Counted from the first letter of the stretch, positions 1 to 6,207 are shown. The stretch: DNA of 6,503 nt from Anaerolineae bacterium (GCA_030597485.1 JAUVRU010000125.1:1-6503), one strand, 5' to 3'. Translations and numbers: made by a program. Notes: generated by a model from the sequence alone, not told the origin.

Positions 1-269
1 AGGCGCACAAGGCTGGCTTTCCCAATATCAACATCCTGGAATTCAGCCCCACCCGTTACGTCATTCGCGATAACCGCTGCCCCATTGTCGAGGCCTGGCG
101 CCAGGCCGGCTTGAGCGACGAGCGGATAAAGGAACTGGGAGATCTGTATTGCTGGGGTGACCTTTACTTCGCCCAGGTATTCAACCCAAAGATTAAGCTC
201 GAGTTCCAGGGGCGTCTGGCCGAAGGCAAGCCATTCTGCCAATGGGCCTTCACTCTGGATCCAGACTGA
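1..269 (+). CDS. L-2-amino-thiazoline-4-carboxylate hydrolase-like protein, C-terminal fragment
   Basis: Only the last 88 codons are present (reading from base 3); the gene begins left of the window and ends with TGA at 267-269. In the visible fragment the key residues are Cys26 (RCP), Cys50 and Asp53 (CWGD), and Cys79 near the end (KPFCQWAF). This C...C..D...G...C.F pattern, with a closing beta-like stretch, resembles the C-terminal half of the ATC hydrolase family (Pfam PF14196). The founding Pseudomonas enzymes open the thiazoline ring of L-ATC on the way to L-cysteine. Many family members have no known substrate, so the exact reaction here is not assignable. The stop lies 20 bp before the ABC ATPase start, so the two are probably co-transcribed, and the downstream racemase and M20 hydrolase fit an amino-acid-derivative pathway. 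The family call rests on a short fragment recognised by eye. Confidence 0.72.
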   Translation, partial: AHKAGFPNINILEFSPTRYVIRDNRCPIVEAWRQAGLSDERIKELGDLYCWGDLYFAQVFNPKIKLEFQGRLAEGKPFCQWAFTLDPD

Positions 270-289
270 ATCAACAGGAAAGCACCGGT

Positions 290-1252
290 ATGTCCGAACC
301 TTTGTTGAGAGTCGATGGCCTGGTAAAGCACTTCCACGTTGGCGGTTGGCCCCAGGCCCAGGTCGTGCACGCGGTTGACGGTGTGTCGTTTGTTCTCGAT
401 CGCGGCGAGACGTTGGGGTTGGTGGGAGAGAGCGGCTCAGGCAAGACCACCGTCGGACGCTGCATCTTGCGGCTGATCGAGCCTACCGATGGCCAGGTGA
501 TCTTTGACGGACACGACCTCGTGCGACTGTCGGCTGGCGAGGTGCGCAAGCTCCGCCCCCGCATGCAGATGGTCTTCCAGGACCCCGCTGGCTCTCTGAA
601 TCCCCGGTTCTCGGTCTGGCGCATCCTGAACGAGCCCTATAAGCGTTTCGATTTGCTGCCAAAGGACCAGGTCAGAGGAGCAATCCTGCAACTCCTGGCC
701 GACACCGGCCTGCAGCCGGCCGATCTGGAGAAATACCCCCACAACTTCAGTGGGGGTCAGCAACAGCGCATCGCCGTGGCCCGCACGCTAGCTCCCAAGC
801 CTGACCTGATGGTACTGGATGAGCCCACCGCGTCTTTGGACGTTTCAGTTCGCATGCAGATAATCGACCTGTTCCAAGAGCTGCAGCGGCAGTTCAACTT
901 GGCCTATCTGCTCATCTCGCATGATCTGAGCGTGATTCGCCACGTGTGCAATCGGGTGGCGGTAATGTACCTGGGACGACTGGTCGAGGTCGCGCCGGCG
1001 GCCGATCTCTTCGCCCATCCGAAGCACCCCTACACCCAGGCCTTGATCGATGCGGTGCCGATACCCGACCCGGCGATGCGCCATGAACGCACGCCGCTAA
1101 AGGGGGAGGTACCCAGCCTCATCTCACCGCCGTCTGGCTGCCATTTCCACCCACGATGTCCCCTGGCGGTCGATCGCTGTCAGGTCGAGGTACCCACCCT
1201 CCGCACCGTCGAGCCAGACTGGGACGTAGCCTGCCATTTGGTCGAAGGGTGA
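290..1252 (+). CDS. Oligopeptide/dipeptide-type ABC transporter ATP-binding protein (DppF/OppF class)
   Basis: This 320-aa cytoplasmic ATPase would power import of peptides or other small solutes; some Opp/Dpp-type systems carry oligosaccharides. Visible motifs are Walker A GESGSGKT (46-53), Q-loop Gln97, signature SGGQQ (154-158), Walker B LMVLDE (173-178), D-loop SLD (182-184) and H-loop His211. The tail from about residue 232 is an oligo_HPY domain (HPKHPYTQAL, GEVPSL) with Cys284, Cys290, Cys297 and Cys315; equivalent cysteines bind a [4Fe-4S] cluster in structures of some Opp/Dpp ATPases. The length is normal. The ATG at 290 is chosen because AGGAA (276-280) lies 9 nt upstream; an in-frame ATG at 242 falls inside the previous gene and adds residues unlike the family. 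The paired DppD-type ATPase, permeases and binding protein are not in the window and are probably further left. Confidence 0.95.
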   Translation: MSEPLLRVDGLVKHFHVGGWPQAQVVHAVDGVSFVLDRGETLGLVGESGSGKTTVGRCILRLIEPTDGQVIFDGHDLVRLSAGEVRKLRPRMQMVFQDPAGSLNPRFSVWRILNEPYKRFDLLPKDQVRGAILQLLADTGLQPADLEKYPHNFSGGQQQRIAVARTLAPKPDLMVLDEPTASLDVSVRMQIIDLFQELQRQFNLAYLLISHDLSVIRHVCNRVAVMYLGRLVEVAPAADLFAHPKHPYTQALIDAVPIPDPAMRHERTPLKGEVPSLISPPSGCHFHPRCPLAVDRCQVEVPTLRTVEPDWDVACHLVEG

Positions 1253-1332
1253 AGCCAGGCGGCGGCGGAATCAGTCCTTGATACGGGCGGCACCACGCTG
1301 CCAGTTGACATTGAATTGATAGGAAGCAGACT

Positions 1333-2064
1333 GTGAAACTACGCGTCATCGCCCCCATCGTGCTGAGCGGCACCACGCCCGACTCGGTGGAAGAATACCT
1401 CCGTGCAGCCCCGCCTAGCTGCCAGGTGGAGGTGACCTTCCTGGACCGGGGACCGGCCTCCATTGAGAGCGAATACGAAGAGAGTCTGGCGGTCCCGGAC
1501 ATCGTGGCCAAGACAAGAGAGGCGGCAGCCGATGGGGCCGACGCCGTGATCATCAGCTGCATGCTGGACCCCGGCGTGAAGGCGGCGCGAGAACACGTTT
1601 CTATCCCCGTTCTGGGACCGGCACAGGTTTCGATGCACCTGGCCGCCACACTGGGCCCCACGTTCTCCATAGTGACCGTGCTGGACCGTCTGATACCTCC
1701 CCTGCTTGAGCGGGCGCGTCTCTACGGGCTGTCAGACCACCTGGCCTCGGTGCGAGCCGTCGAGATCCCGGTTCTGGAACTGTGGAGCAACCGCGAACAG
1801 GTCGTGGAAGCCCTCGTCACCCAGGCGGCACAGGCGGTCAGCAAGGATGGTGCCTATGTCATCATCCTCGGCTGCACCGGCATGGCGGGCATGGCCCGTG
1901 CCATCGGCAAGGCCCTGCGGCGACAGGGGTATGATGTACCCGTGATTGACCCCACCGTCACCACCATCAAGGTGGCCGCCGCCCTGGTGGGCGCCGGTCT
2001 GTCACACAGCAAGCGGGCCTATCCCACCCCGCCGGAGAAGCCGGTCTTTGGCTACCCACCCTGA
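1333..2064 (+). CDS. Aspartate/glutamate/hydantoin racemase family protein
   Basis: A 243-aa cytoplasmic, cofactor-independent racemase-fold protein (Pfam PF01177). Members use two cysteines as acid and base to invert a carbon next to a carbonyl. Here these are Cys76 (IISCMLDPG) and Cys181 (ILGCTGMAG), each in the expected loop of one half of the two-lobed fold. The spacing matches the catalytic Cys76/Cys181 pair I recall from Sinorhizobium meliloti hydantoin racemase, so hydantoin racemase or a close relative is the best guess; aspartate racemase or an ATC-racemase-like role is also possible. The start is GTG at 1333, with AGGAAG (1321-1326) 6 nt upstream. It lies 80 bp after the ABC ATPase. 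A 160-bp gap with no confident gene, promoter or terminator follows it. Adjacent hydrolases suggest it supplies them with the correct stereoisomer (inference). Confidence 0.88.
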   Translation: MKLRVIAPIVLSGTTPDSVEEYLRAAPPSCQVEVTFLDRGPASIESEYEESLAVPDIVAKTREAAADGADAVIISCMLDPGVKAAREHVSIPVLGPAQVSMHLAATLGPTFSIVTVLDRLIPPLLERARLYGLSDHLASVRAVEIPVLELWSNREQVVEALVTQAAQAVSKDGAYVIILGCTGMAGMARAIGKALRRQGYDVPVIDPTVTTIKVAAALVGAGLSHSKRAYPTPPEKPVFGYPP

Positions 2065-2211
2065 CAACATAGCAGCAATGACCTGATGGGAACCGCGTCC
2101 CGCCCAAATGATTCCGTCGCCGCATCGGTCGCTATGAGGCGTCACCAGCCGGAGCCGACCCAGAGAACATCGGCCACAACGGGCCATGTGCCCACAAGTA
2201 AGCCACTCATG

Positions 2212-2217
2212 AGGGAA
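2212..2217 (+). promoter_or_regulatory. Ribosome binding site of the M20 hydrolase gene
   Basis: AGGGAA lies 7 nt before ATG 2225 and 4 nt before GTG 2222. The two candidate starts are adjacent codons (GTGATG), and the spacing favours the ATG; the proteins differ by one residue. Confidence 0.6.
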
Positions 2218-2224
2218 TCCTGTG

Positions 2225-3442
2225 ATGTTGAATACTGACGAACTTGCAGAGATCATTGGCGAGCACCTCGACCCCAATTGTGTGAACGCCCTCACCCAGC
2301 AGCTGGTGTCAGTCCCGAGCCACACTGCCGAGGGCGAGGAACAGGCAGCGGCCGTATTGGAGAAGTTCCTGCAATCCGCCGGCATCTCCACCACCCGCCA
2401 GCAGGTGGAGGACGTGGGCGTCAATGTGATTGCCACCTTGCCGTCAGCGACAGGCAATGTGGGGTTGCTCCTCAACGGCCATCTGGACACCGTCCCTCCG
2501 TCGTCTGCCATGCCCTTTCCACCCTTTGCCGCCACCATTGAGGATGGGAAGATGTGGGGAAGAGGGACCGCCGACATGAAGGGCGGCATAGCCGCTATGG
2601 CTTGTGCGCTGGCAGCGGTTCGGGCTGCCGATATTCCTCTCGTCCGGCCCCTGGTGCTTGCCGCCGTCGCCTCAGAGGAACGAGGCAACCTGGGTACGGC
2701 CGCACTCACCCGCAGCGGGATACGAGCGGAGTGGGCGGTGATCGGTGAGGCCACAGATCTCAACCTGGTCACGTCACACAAGGGAGTGGATAGATACCGG
2801 GTCATTGTAGAGGGACGGGCCGCACACGAGAGTATGCCCGATTTGGGCATCAACGCCATCACACAGGCTGCCAGCATCATCACCGGACTGCACGAAACCC
2901 TCTGGCCTGAGGCAAAGCGGCATTCCCACCCGGTCCTGGGACATCCCACCTACAACATCGGCACCATTGAGGGCGGCACCAGCCGCAATATGATCCCCGA
3001 CCGCTGCGTTTTTCAGATGAGCAAGCGATGGCTGCCTGGCGACTCACCAGAAGCCATTCGTGCCGAGATCGAGGCGGCGGTCAGGTCAGCCGAGCCAGAG
3101 GCGAAGGTGTCGGTGGTGCGCGAGCCTGAATTCGACAGGATCCCCCATCCGCCGCTCGATATCGCTGCGGACCATCCGCTGGTGCGGACGCTTGCCACCG
3201 TGACCACCCAGCTTACCGGTCGCACGCCTCGCCTGGATTCGTGGGGAGCCTTCACCGACGGTGCCCTGTTGCAGGAGGCTGGCATCCCAACCGTCATCTT
3301 CGGGCCGGGAGACGTGAGTCTGGCGCACACCGACGACGAACACATTGAGCTCTCCCAACTCATGGCGGCGGCCGAGGTGTACGCTCTGTTTGCTGCCGTC
3401 GTCTGCAGCTCGGAGGAGATGGAACTGGGCCAAGGCGGGTGA
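2225..3442 (+). CDS. M20 family metallohydrolase (ArgE/DapE/ACY1-type deacylase or dipeptidase)
   Basis: A 405-aa di-metal amidohydrolase expected to cleave an N-acyl, N-succinyl or peptide bond of an amino-acid derivative in the cytoplasm (no signal peptide seen). Catalytic landmarks are all present: His86 and Asp88 in NGHLDTVPP; bridging Asp117 in GRGTADMKGG; general base Glu151 and metal ligand Glu152 in ASEERG; Glu175 in IGEAT; His201 (AHES) in the dimerisation/lid domain, about residues 185-300; and last metal ligand His368 in AHTDDEH. The GRGTADMKGG motif puts it with ArgE/DapE/ACY1 and not with N-carbamoyl-L-amino-acid hydrolases, which usually have a GG.FDG-type motif. Length is normal. 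Substrate cannot be read from sequence. Its stop overlaps a possible GTG start of uxaE (GTGA, 3439-3442), so the two are co-transcribed and perhaps translationally coupled. Confidence 0.92.
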   Translation: MLNTDELAEIIGEHLDPNCVNALTQQLVSVPSHTAEGEEQAAAVLEKFLQSAGISTTRQQVEDVGVNVIATLPSATGNVGLLLNGHLDTVPPSSAMPFPPFAATIEDGKMWGRGTADMKGGIAAMACALAAVRAADIPLVRPLVLAAVASEERGNLGTAALTRSGIRAEWAVIGEATDLNLVTSHKGVDRYRVIVEGRAAHESMPDLGINAITQAASIITGLHETLWPEAKRHSHPVLGHPTYNIGTIEGGTSRNMIPDRCVFQMSKRWLPGDSPEAIRAEIEAAVRSAEPEAKVSVVREPEFDRIPHPPLDIAADHPLVRTLATVTTQLTGRTPRLDSWGAFTDGALLQEAGIPTVIFGPGDVSLAHTDDEHIELSQLMAAAEVYALFAAVVCSSEEMELGQGG

Positions 3443-3447
3443 CACTC

Positions 3448-3453
3448 GAGGGG
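3448..3453 (+). promoter_or_regulatory. Ribosome binding site deciding the uxaE start
   Basis: GAGGGG lies 9 nt before GTG 3463 and is the best Shine-Dalgarno in the area. The alternative GTG at 3439, which overlaps the M20 stop, has only a weak purine stretch (AAGGCGG) directly against it, and ATG 3472 is 18 nt away. Confidence 0.5.
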
Positions 3454-3462
3454 TTTTCGACA

Positions 3463-5013
3463 GTGACGACGATGGTTTGGGAACACATAGAGGCGGATGG
3501 ACTGGCAGCACCGCTGCCGGAAGCCAAAGCACACTGGGTGGCAGGCGAACTGAGCCAGCTGGCCAGCGTGGAGGTCTACCCTCACTCCATCGTCGCCACC
3601 CAAGGGACAGTCCTCTTTCTCGGCCGTCAGCCTCGTCAGAAGATCCTGGGCATCCTGGCCACCGCCAAGTCGCCGGTCGGCGGATTCACTGGTGAGACGA
3701 GAAGAGTAACCGTGGATGGCCGGGAGCTGTCGCTCACCATGGCGCCCACCACAGCCGCCAACGCGGCCGCCTTGCGCCAGGCCCTGCCGTTCCTGGTGCC
3801 GCAACCGCTCCGCCTGCGAAAATCCGTTGGCTTCGGTGACCGTCTGGGACTGGCCACGCCCGGCCACATTCGGGCCGTCCGCAATTCCGCAATGGCTCCA
3901 ATCCTGGCGCAACAGTCCATACGCGAGAACGCCCGCACCGGGCGCACACCGCAGGGAGTGATGGACGACGCCATATGGGGCGTCTTCCAGGAAGGCTGGC
4001 GTGACGGATTCGGTGCCGACGCCGACCATCTGAAAACCACCGCCGACATCGACGCCTGCGCCGCCGCCGAATATACCTTCTACACGATTGACCCCGGCGA
4101 ACACGTAAACAACAGCGCCGACACCGCCTCTTCCCACGAGTTACAGGAGAAGATCGAGGATCTGCCTTGGGAGGCGCTGGACACCAATCCCGCCGACCTG
4201 GTTCGCCGCTTGACCAGCAAACCGGTTGAGCTGGATGATTTCGGCCTGACCCTTGACCGAGAGCAGGTGTTGCCAGCGGCGGTCAAGTATGGCGGCGCCG
4301 TAGCCCACACTGCACGCTTATTCCGCCACCTGGTCCAGGTGATGGGCGACCGCCCCTTCGAACTGGAGGTAAGCGTGGATGAGACCGCGAGTCCCACCAC
4401 ACTGGCAGAGCACATCTACATCGCCAACGAGCTGAAGCGGCTGGACGTGGAATGGGTCAGCCTGGCCCCACGCTACGTCGGGGAGTTCGAGAAAGGGGTG
4501 GACTATATTGGTGATCTGGGCGAGTTCGAGCGATCTTTCGCCGGCCACGTGGCAGTGGCGCGGGCCTTCGGTCCCTATAAGCTCAGCATTCACTCCGGTT
4601 CCGACAAATTCCGCATCTATCCACTTGTAGCCCGGATGGCTGGTGAGCTGGTACACCTGAAAACGGCCGGCACCAGCTACCTGGAGGCTCTGCGGGCCGT
4701 TGCGCTGCTCAATCCCTCCCTGTTTCGGGAGATCGTCGCCTTTGCGGTCCAGCGTTACCCCAGCGACCGAGCTAGCTATCACGTTTCCGCTCAGGTCGCC
4801 AAATTGCCCGATGTGTCCCTCCTGCCGGATGACGAGCTGCCCACCCTGCTGGACGACTTTCACGGGCGGGAAGTGCTACACGTGACCTTTGGCTCAGTGT
4901 TGAATCACCCAGACCTGCGAGAACCCCTGTTTGACACGCTGCGAGACGGTGAAGAGACTTACTGTCAGCTGTTGGAGGAGCACTTCAACAAGCACCTGGA
5001 TCCCTTTGCATAG
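3463..5013 (+). CDS. uxaE: Tagaturonate epimerase family protein (UxaE)
   Basis: A 516-aa cytoplasmic enzyme of the UxaE family (Pfam PF16257). The characterised Thermotoga maritima member, TM0440, interconverts D-tagaturonate and D-fructuronate in hexuronate catabolism. Blocks that I recognise from that protein occur in the same order: GFGDRLG (123-129), AQQSIRENARTGRT (149-162), GFGADADHLK (ending at Lys191), EVSVDET (302-308), KLSIHSGSDKF (373-383), KTAGTSYLEA, and HVTFGSVL (473-480). His189, Glu302 and His377 are plausible metal or active-site residues, but this is inference. Length is slightly above the roughly 480-500 aa I expect, mostly at the N-terminus. GTG 3463 is chosen because of GAGGGG upstream; GTG 3439 would add 8 residues and create a 4-nt overlap with the M20 gene. 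No other hexuronate enzyme (UxaC, UxaB, KdgK) is visible nearby, so the natural substrate may be another keto sugar acid. Confidence 0.9.
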   Translation: MTTMVWEHIEADGLAAPLPEAKAHWVAGELSQLASVEVYPHSIVATQGTVLFLGRQPRQKILGILATAKSPVGGFTGETRRVTVDGRELSLTMAPTTAANAAALRQALPFLVPQPLRLRKSVGFGDRLGLATPGHIRAVRNSAMAPILAQQSIRENARTGRTPQGVMDDAIWGVFQEGWRDGFGADADHLKTTADIDACAAAEYTFYTIDPGEHVNNSADTASSHELQEKIEDLPWEALDTNPADLVRRLTSKPVELDDFGLTLDREQVLPAAVKYGGAVAHTARLFRHLVQVMGDRPFELEVSVDETASPTTLAEHIYIANELKRLDVEWVSLAPRYVGEFEKGVDYIGDLGEFERSFAGHVAVARAFGPYKLSIHSGSDKFRIYPLVARMAGELVHLKTAGTSYLEALRAVALLNPSLFREIVAFAVQRYPSDRASYHVSAQVAKLPDVSLLPDDELPTLLDDFHGREVLHVTFGSVLNHPDLREPLFDTLRDGEETYCQLLEEHFNKHLDPFA

Positions 5014-5031
5014 CCGCCAGAGCCAGGCTAT
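5010..5031. terminator. Weak inverted repeat between convergent genes
   Basis: ATAGCC (5010-5015) and GGCTAT (5026-5031) form a 6-bp stem with a 10-nt loop. The repeat contains both facing stop codons (TAG at 5011-5013; CTA at 5028-5030, which is TAG on the minus strand). There is no T-tract on either side, so a bidirectional intrinsic terminator is possible but weakly supported. Confidence 0.2.
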
Positions 5032-5975
5032 ACCACGTGGTGCGGTTTCTGGCCAGCAGCCACCCGAACTATGTTGGCAACCGACGCCTGGACGGTGCGT
5101 CGTATCGACTCCTGGGCCGCACCGCCTATGTGAGGCGTGAGAATCACATTCTCCATCTGTAGGAGAGGGTTGTCGGGTGAGATCGGTTCCCTGGCAAAGA
5201 CATCGAGACCGGCACCGGCAATCTTCTTTTCAGCCAGGCATTCGATCAAGGCATCCTCATCCACAGTCCCGCCCCGGGAAGTGTTGATGAAGAAAGCGCT
5301 CGGTTTCATCAACCCCAGCTCTTTTCTGCCCACAAGCTGTCTGGTATGAGGCGTCAGGGGAACCTGGACGCTGACAATGTCGGCCTGCGGCAACAGATCC
5401 TCAAGAGAGGCACAGCTGACATCCAGGGAGCGTTCAATCTCAGCCGTGAGCTGGTTTCGCCGATGGTAGAGTACCCGCATGCCGAATCCATGGGCGATCC
5501 TGGCCACGGCCTGGCCGATGTGACCGAATCCGATCAAGCCAATGGTCTTCTCGAAGAGCTCGAAAACGCCACCCCGATAGAGCGGCAGATACGGCCACTC
5601 GCCGGCTCTCACCGCGTTGTGGGCATAGATGATCTGTCGATGGAGAGCTAGGATCAAAGCAAATATGTGCTCGGCCACGCAGACCGCATTGGTGCCCCCG
5701 GCTGTGGCCACGGGAATGCCGGCCCTGGCGGCCGCGTCCACGTCAATGTTATCATAGCCAGCGCCGATGGCCTGGATCAATCTGACTCGCCTGGTCACCC
5801 GGAGCAACTCCGGCGTGACTGACGGATAGCCGGCCAGGAAATCCGCTTCTGCCATTCGCTCCCAATACTCCGGAGAATCCTCGTCTGCAACCCAAAGGCT
5901 GAACTCATCGGGGAGGAAATACTCAATCATAGATACCAATTCGGGCAAACCTGGCCCCATGTAAACGACATTCAT
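5028..5975 (-). CDS. NAD(P)-dependent D-2-hydroxyacid dehydrogenase (glyoxylate/hydroxypyruvate reductase-like)
   Basis: A 315-aa cytoplasmic oxidoreductase that interconverts a 2-keto acid and the D-2-hydroxy acid. The order is a split substrate-binding domain with the family block GAGYDNID (71-78), Rossmann loop GFGHIG (149-154), catalytic Arg234 (NTSRGG), Glu263 (REP) and His282 (TPHIGG), so all three catalytic residues are intact. At the end of Rossmann strand 2 the sequence is YHRRN (170-174): basic residues in place of the Asp typical of NAD users, which suggests NADP(H) preference as in GhrB-type reductases. The start is ATG at 5973-5975 (minus strand), with AGGA 9 nt upstream; an upstream ATG at 6026 would add 17 atypical residues. 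It converges on uxaE and is divergent from the GntR gene, the usual place for a regulated target. The exact keto acid is unknown; glyoxylate, hydroxypyruvate or a sugar-acid product are candidates. Confidence 0.92.
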   Translation of the reverse strand: MNVVYMGPGLPELVSMIEYFLPDEFSLWVADEDSPEYWERMAEADFLAGYPSVTPELLRVTRRVRLIQAIGAGYDNIDVDAAARAGIPVATAGGTNAVCVAEHIFALILALHRQIIYAHNAVRAGEWPYLPLYRGGVFELFEKTIGLIGFGHIGQAVARIAHGFGMRVLYHRRNQLTAEIERSLDVSCASLEDLLPQADIVSVQVPLTPHTRQLVGRKELGLMKPSAFFINTSRGGTVDEDALIECLAEKKIAGAGLDVFAREPISPDNPLLQMENVILTPHIGGAAQESIRRTVQASVANIVRVAAGQKPHHVV

Positions 5976-6015
5976 CTCTCTCTGTCCTGTGCCAGTGCAT
6001 ATGGGACTACCGGAA

Positions 6016-6043
6016 GGGTGAACCATTCGTCACCCGGTGTGAC
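6016..6043. repeat. Overlapping inverted repeats upstream of the dehydrogenase gene
   Basis: GGGTGA (6016-6021) pairs with TCACCC (6030-6035) across 8 nt. The right arm overlaps a second pair, GTCAC (6029-6033) and GTGAC (6039-6043), across 5 nt. The cluster sits between the dehydrogenase start and its predicted promoter, so it could be an operator or a leader hairpin. Arms this short could also arise by chance. Confidence 0.3.
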
Positions 6044-6064
6044 CGCGCTGTCCGCTTCGCCACC

Positions 6065-6094
6065 AGTATAGCACGGCGTGTTTGACAGCACCAA
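6065..6094 (-). promoter_or_regulatory. Candidate sigma70 promoter for the dehydrogenase gene
   Basis: Read on the minus strand, TGCTATACT (6073-6065) is an extended -10 with a 5/6 hexamer match. A poor -35, TTGGTG (6094-6089), lies 18 bp upstream. Transcription would start near 6058 and leave a leader of about 80 nt. The weak -35 makes this tentative. Confidence 0.4.
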
Positions 6095-6151
6095 TCAGAC
6101 TCAAGCGATCGCCCTTACCCTCAAAGAATGGCCTGGCAGCATCGAGAATGC

Positions 6152-6179
6152 TTGACAAAACCAAGAAGCGTGGTATAAT
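6152..6179 (+). promoter_or_regulatory. Consensus sigma70-type promoter for the GntR regulator
   Basis: A perfect TTGACA (6152-6157) and a perfect TATAAT (6174-6179) are separated by 16 bp. The predicted start is near A6186, giving a leader of about 35 nt before ATG 6221. The local drop in GC content supports a real promoter. Such a strong core promoter on a regulator gene usually implies that it is repressed, which fits the palindrome just downstream. Confidence 0.85.
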
Positions 6180-6188
6180 GGAATTAGA

Positions 6189-6207
6189 CTGAAATTTCAG
6201 ATTTCAG
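6189..6207. promoter_or_regulatory. Candidate operator: 12-bp palindrome plus repeated half-site
   Basis: CTGAAATTTCAG (6189-6200) is a perfect palindrome. Its right half, ATTTCAG (6194-6200), is repeated directly at 6201-6207. It lies at about +4 to +22 of the predicted GntR transcript, where a bound repressor would block initiation or early elongation. Autoregulation by the downstream GntR protein is the simplest reading (inference). No second copy was seen near the dehydrogenase promoter. Confidence 0.5.

Noticed and set aside
1305..1310. TTGACA upstream of the racemase as a promoter -35.
   Set aside because: A -10 at proper spacing would overlap the start codon at 1333, and no TATAAT-like hexamer is there.
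2181..2193. GGGC/GCCC inverted repeat before the M20 gene as a terminator or operator.
   Set aside because: Only 4-bp arms and no T-tract; expected by chance in GC-rich DNA.
2086..2238. A 50-codon plus-strand ORF filling most of the gap between the racemase and M20 genes.
   Set aside because: No Shine-Dalgarno before its ATG, low-complexity hydrophilic composition, no recognisable domain, and it runs 14 nt into the M20 gene in another frame. The 160-bp gap shows no clear promoter or terminator either.
2002..4137. Two long minus-strand ORFs (2002-2949 and 3013-4137) opposite the M20 and uxaE genes.
   Set aside because: Their translations are rich in Arg, Ser, Gly and Pro with no family motif, while the plus strand encodes full catalytic motif sets. 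They are antisense shadows of GC-rich coding sequence.
5032..5041. ACCACGTGGT, a 10-bp perfect palindrome near the end of the dehydrogenase gene.
   Set aside because: It lies within the last codons (His-His-Val) of the dehydrogenase, far from any promoter, and is a single copy; chance is the simplest explanation.
6082..6087. A second plus-strand TTGACA in the divergent region.
   Set aside because: At 16-18 bp downstream the sequence is GC-rich with no -10-like hexamer.
6105..6112. GCGATCGC, the cyanobacterial HIP1 octamer.
   Set aside because: I noticed this octamer only here, whereas HIP1 genomes carry it very frequently. It does not indicate a cyanobacterial source.
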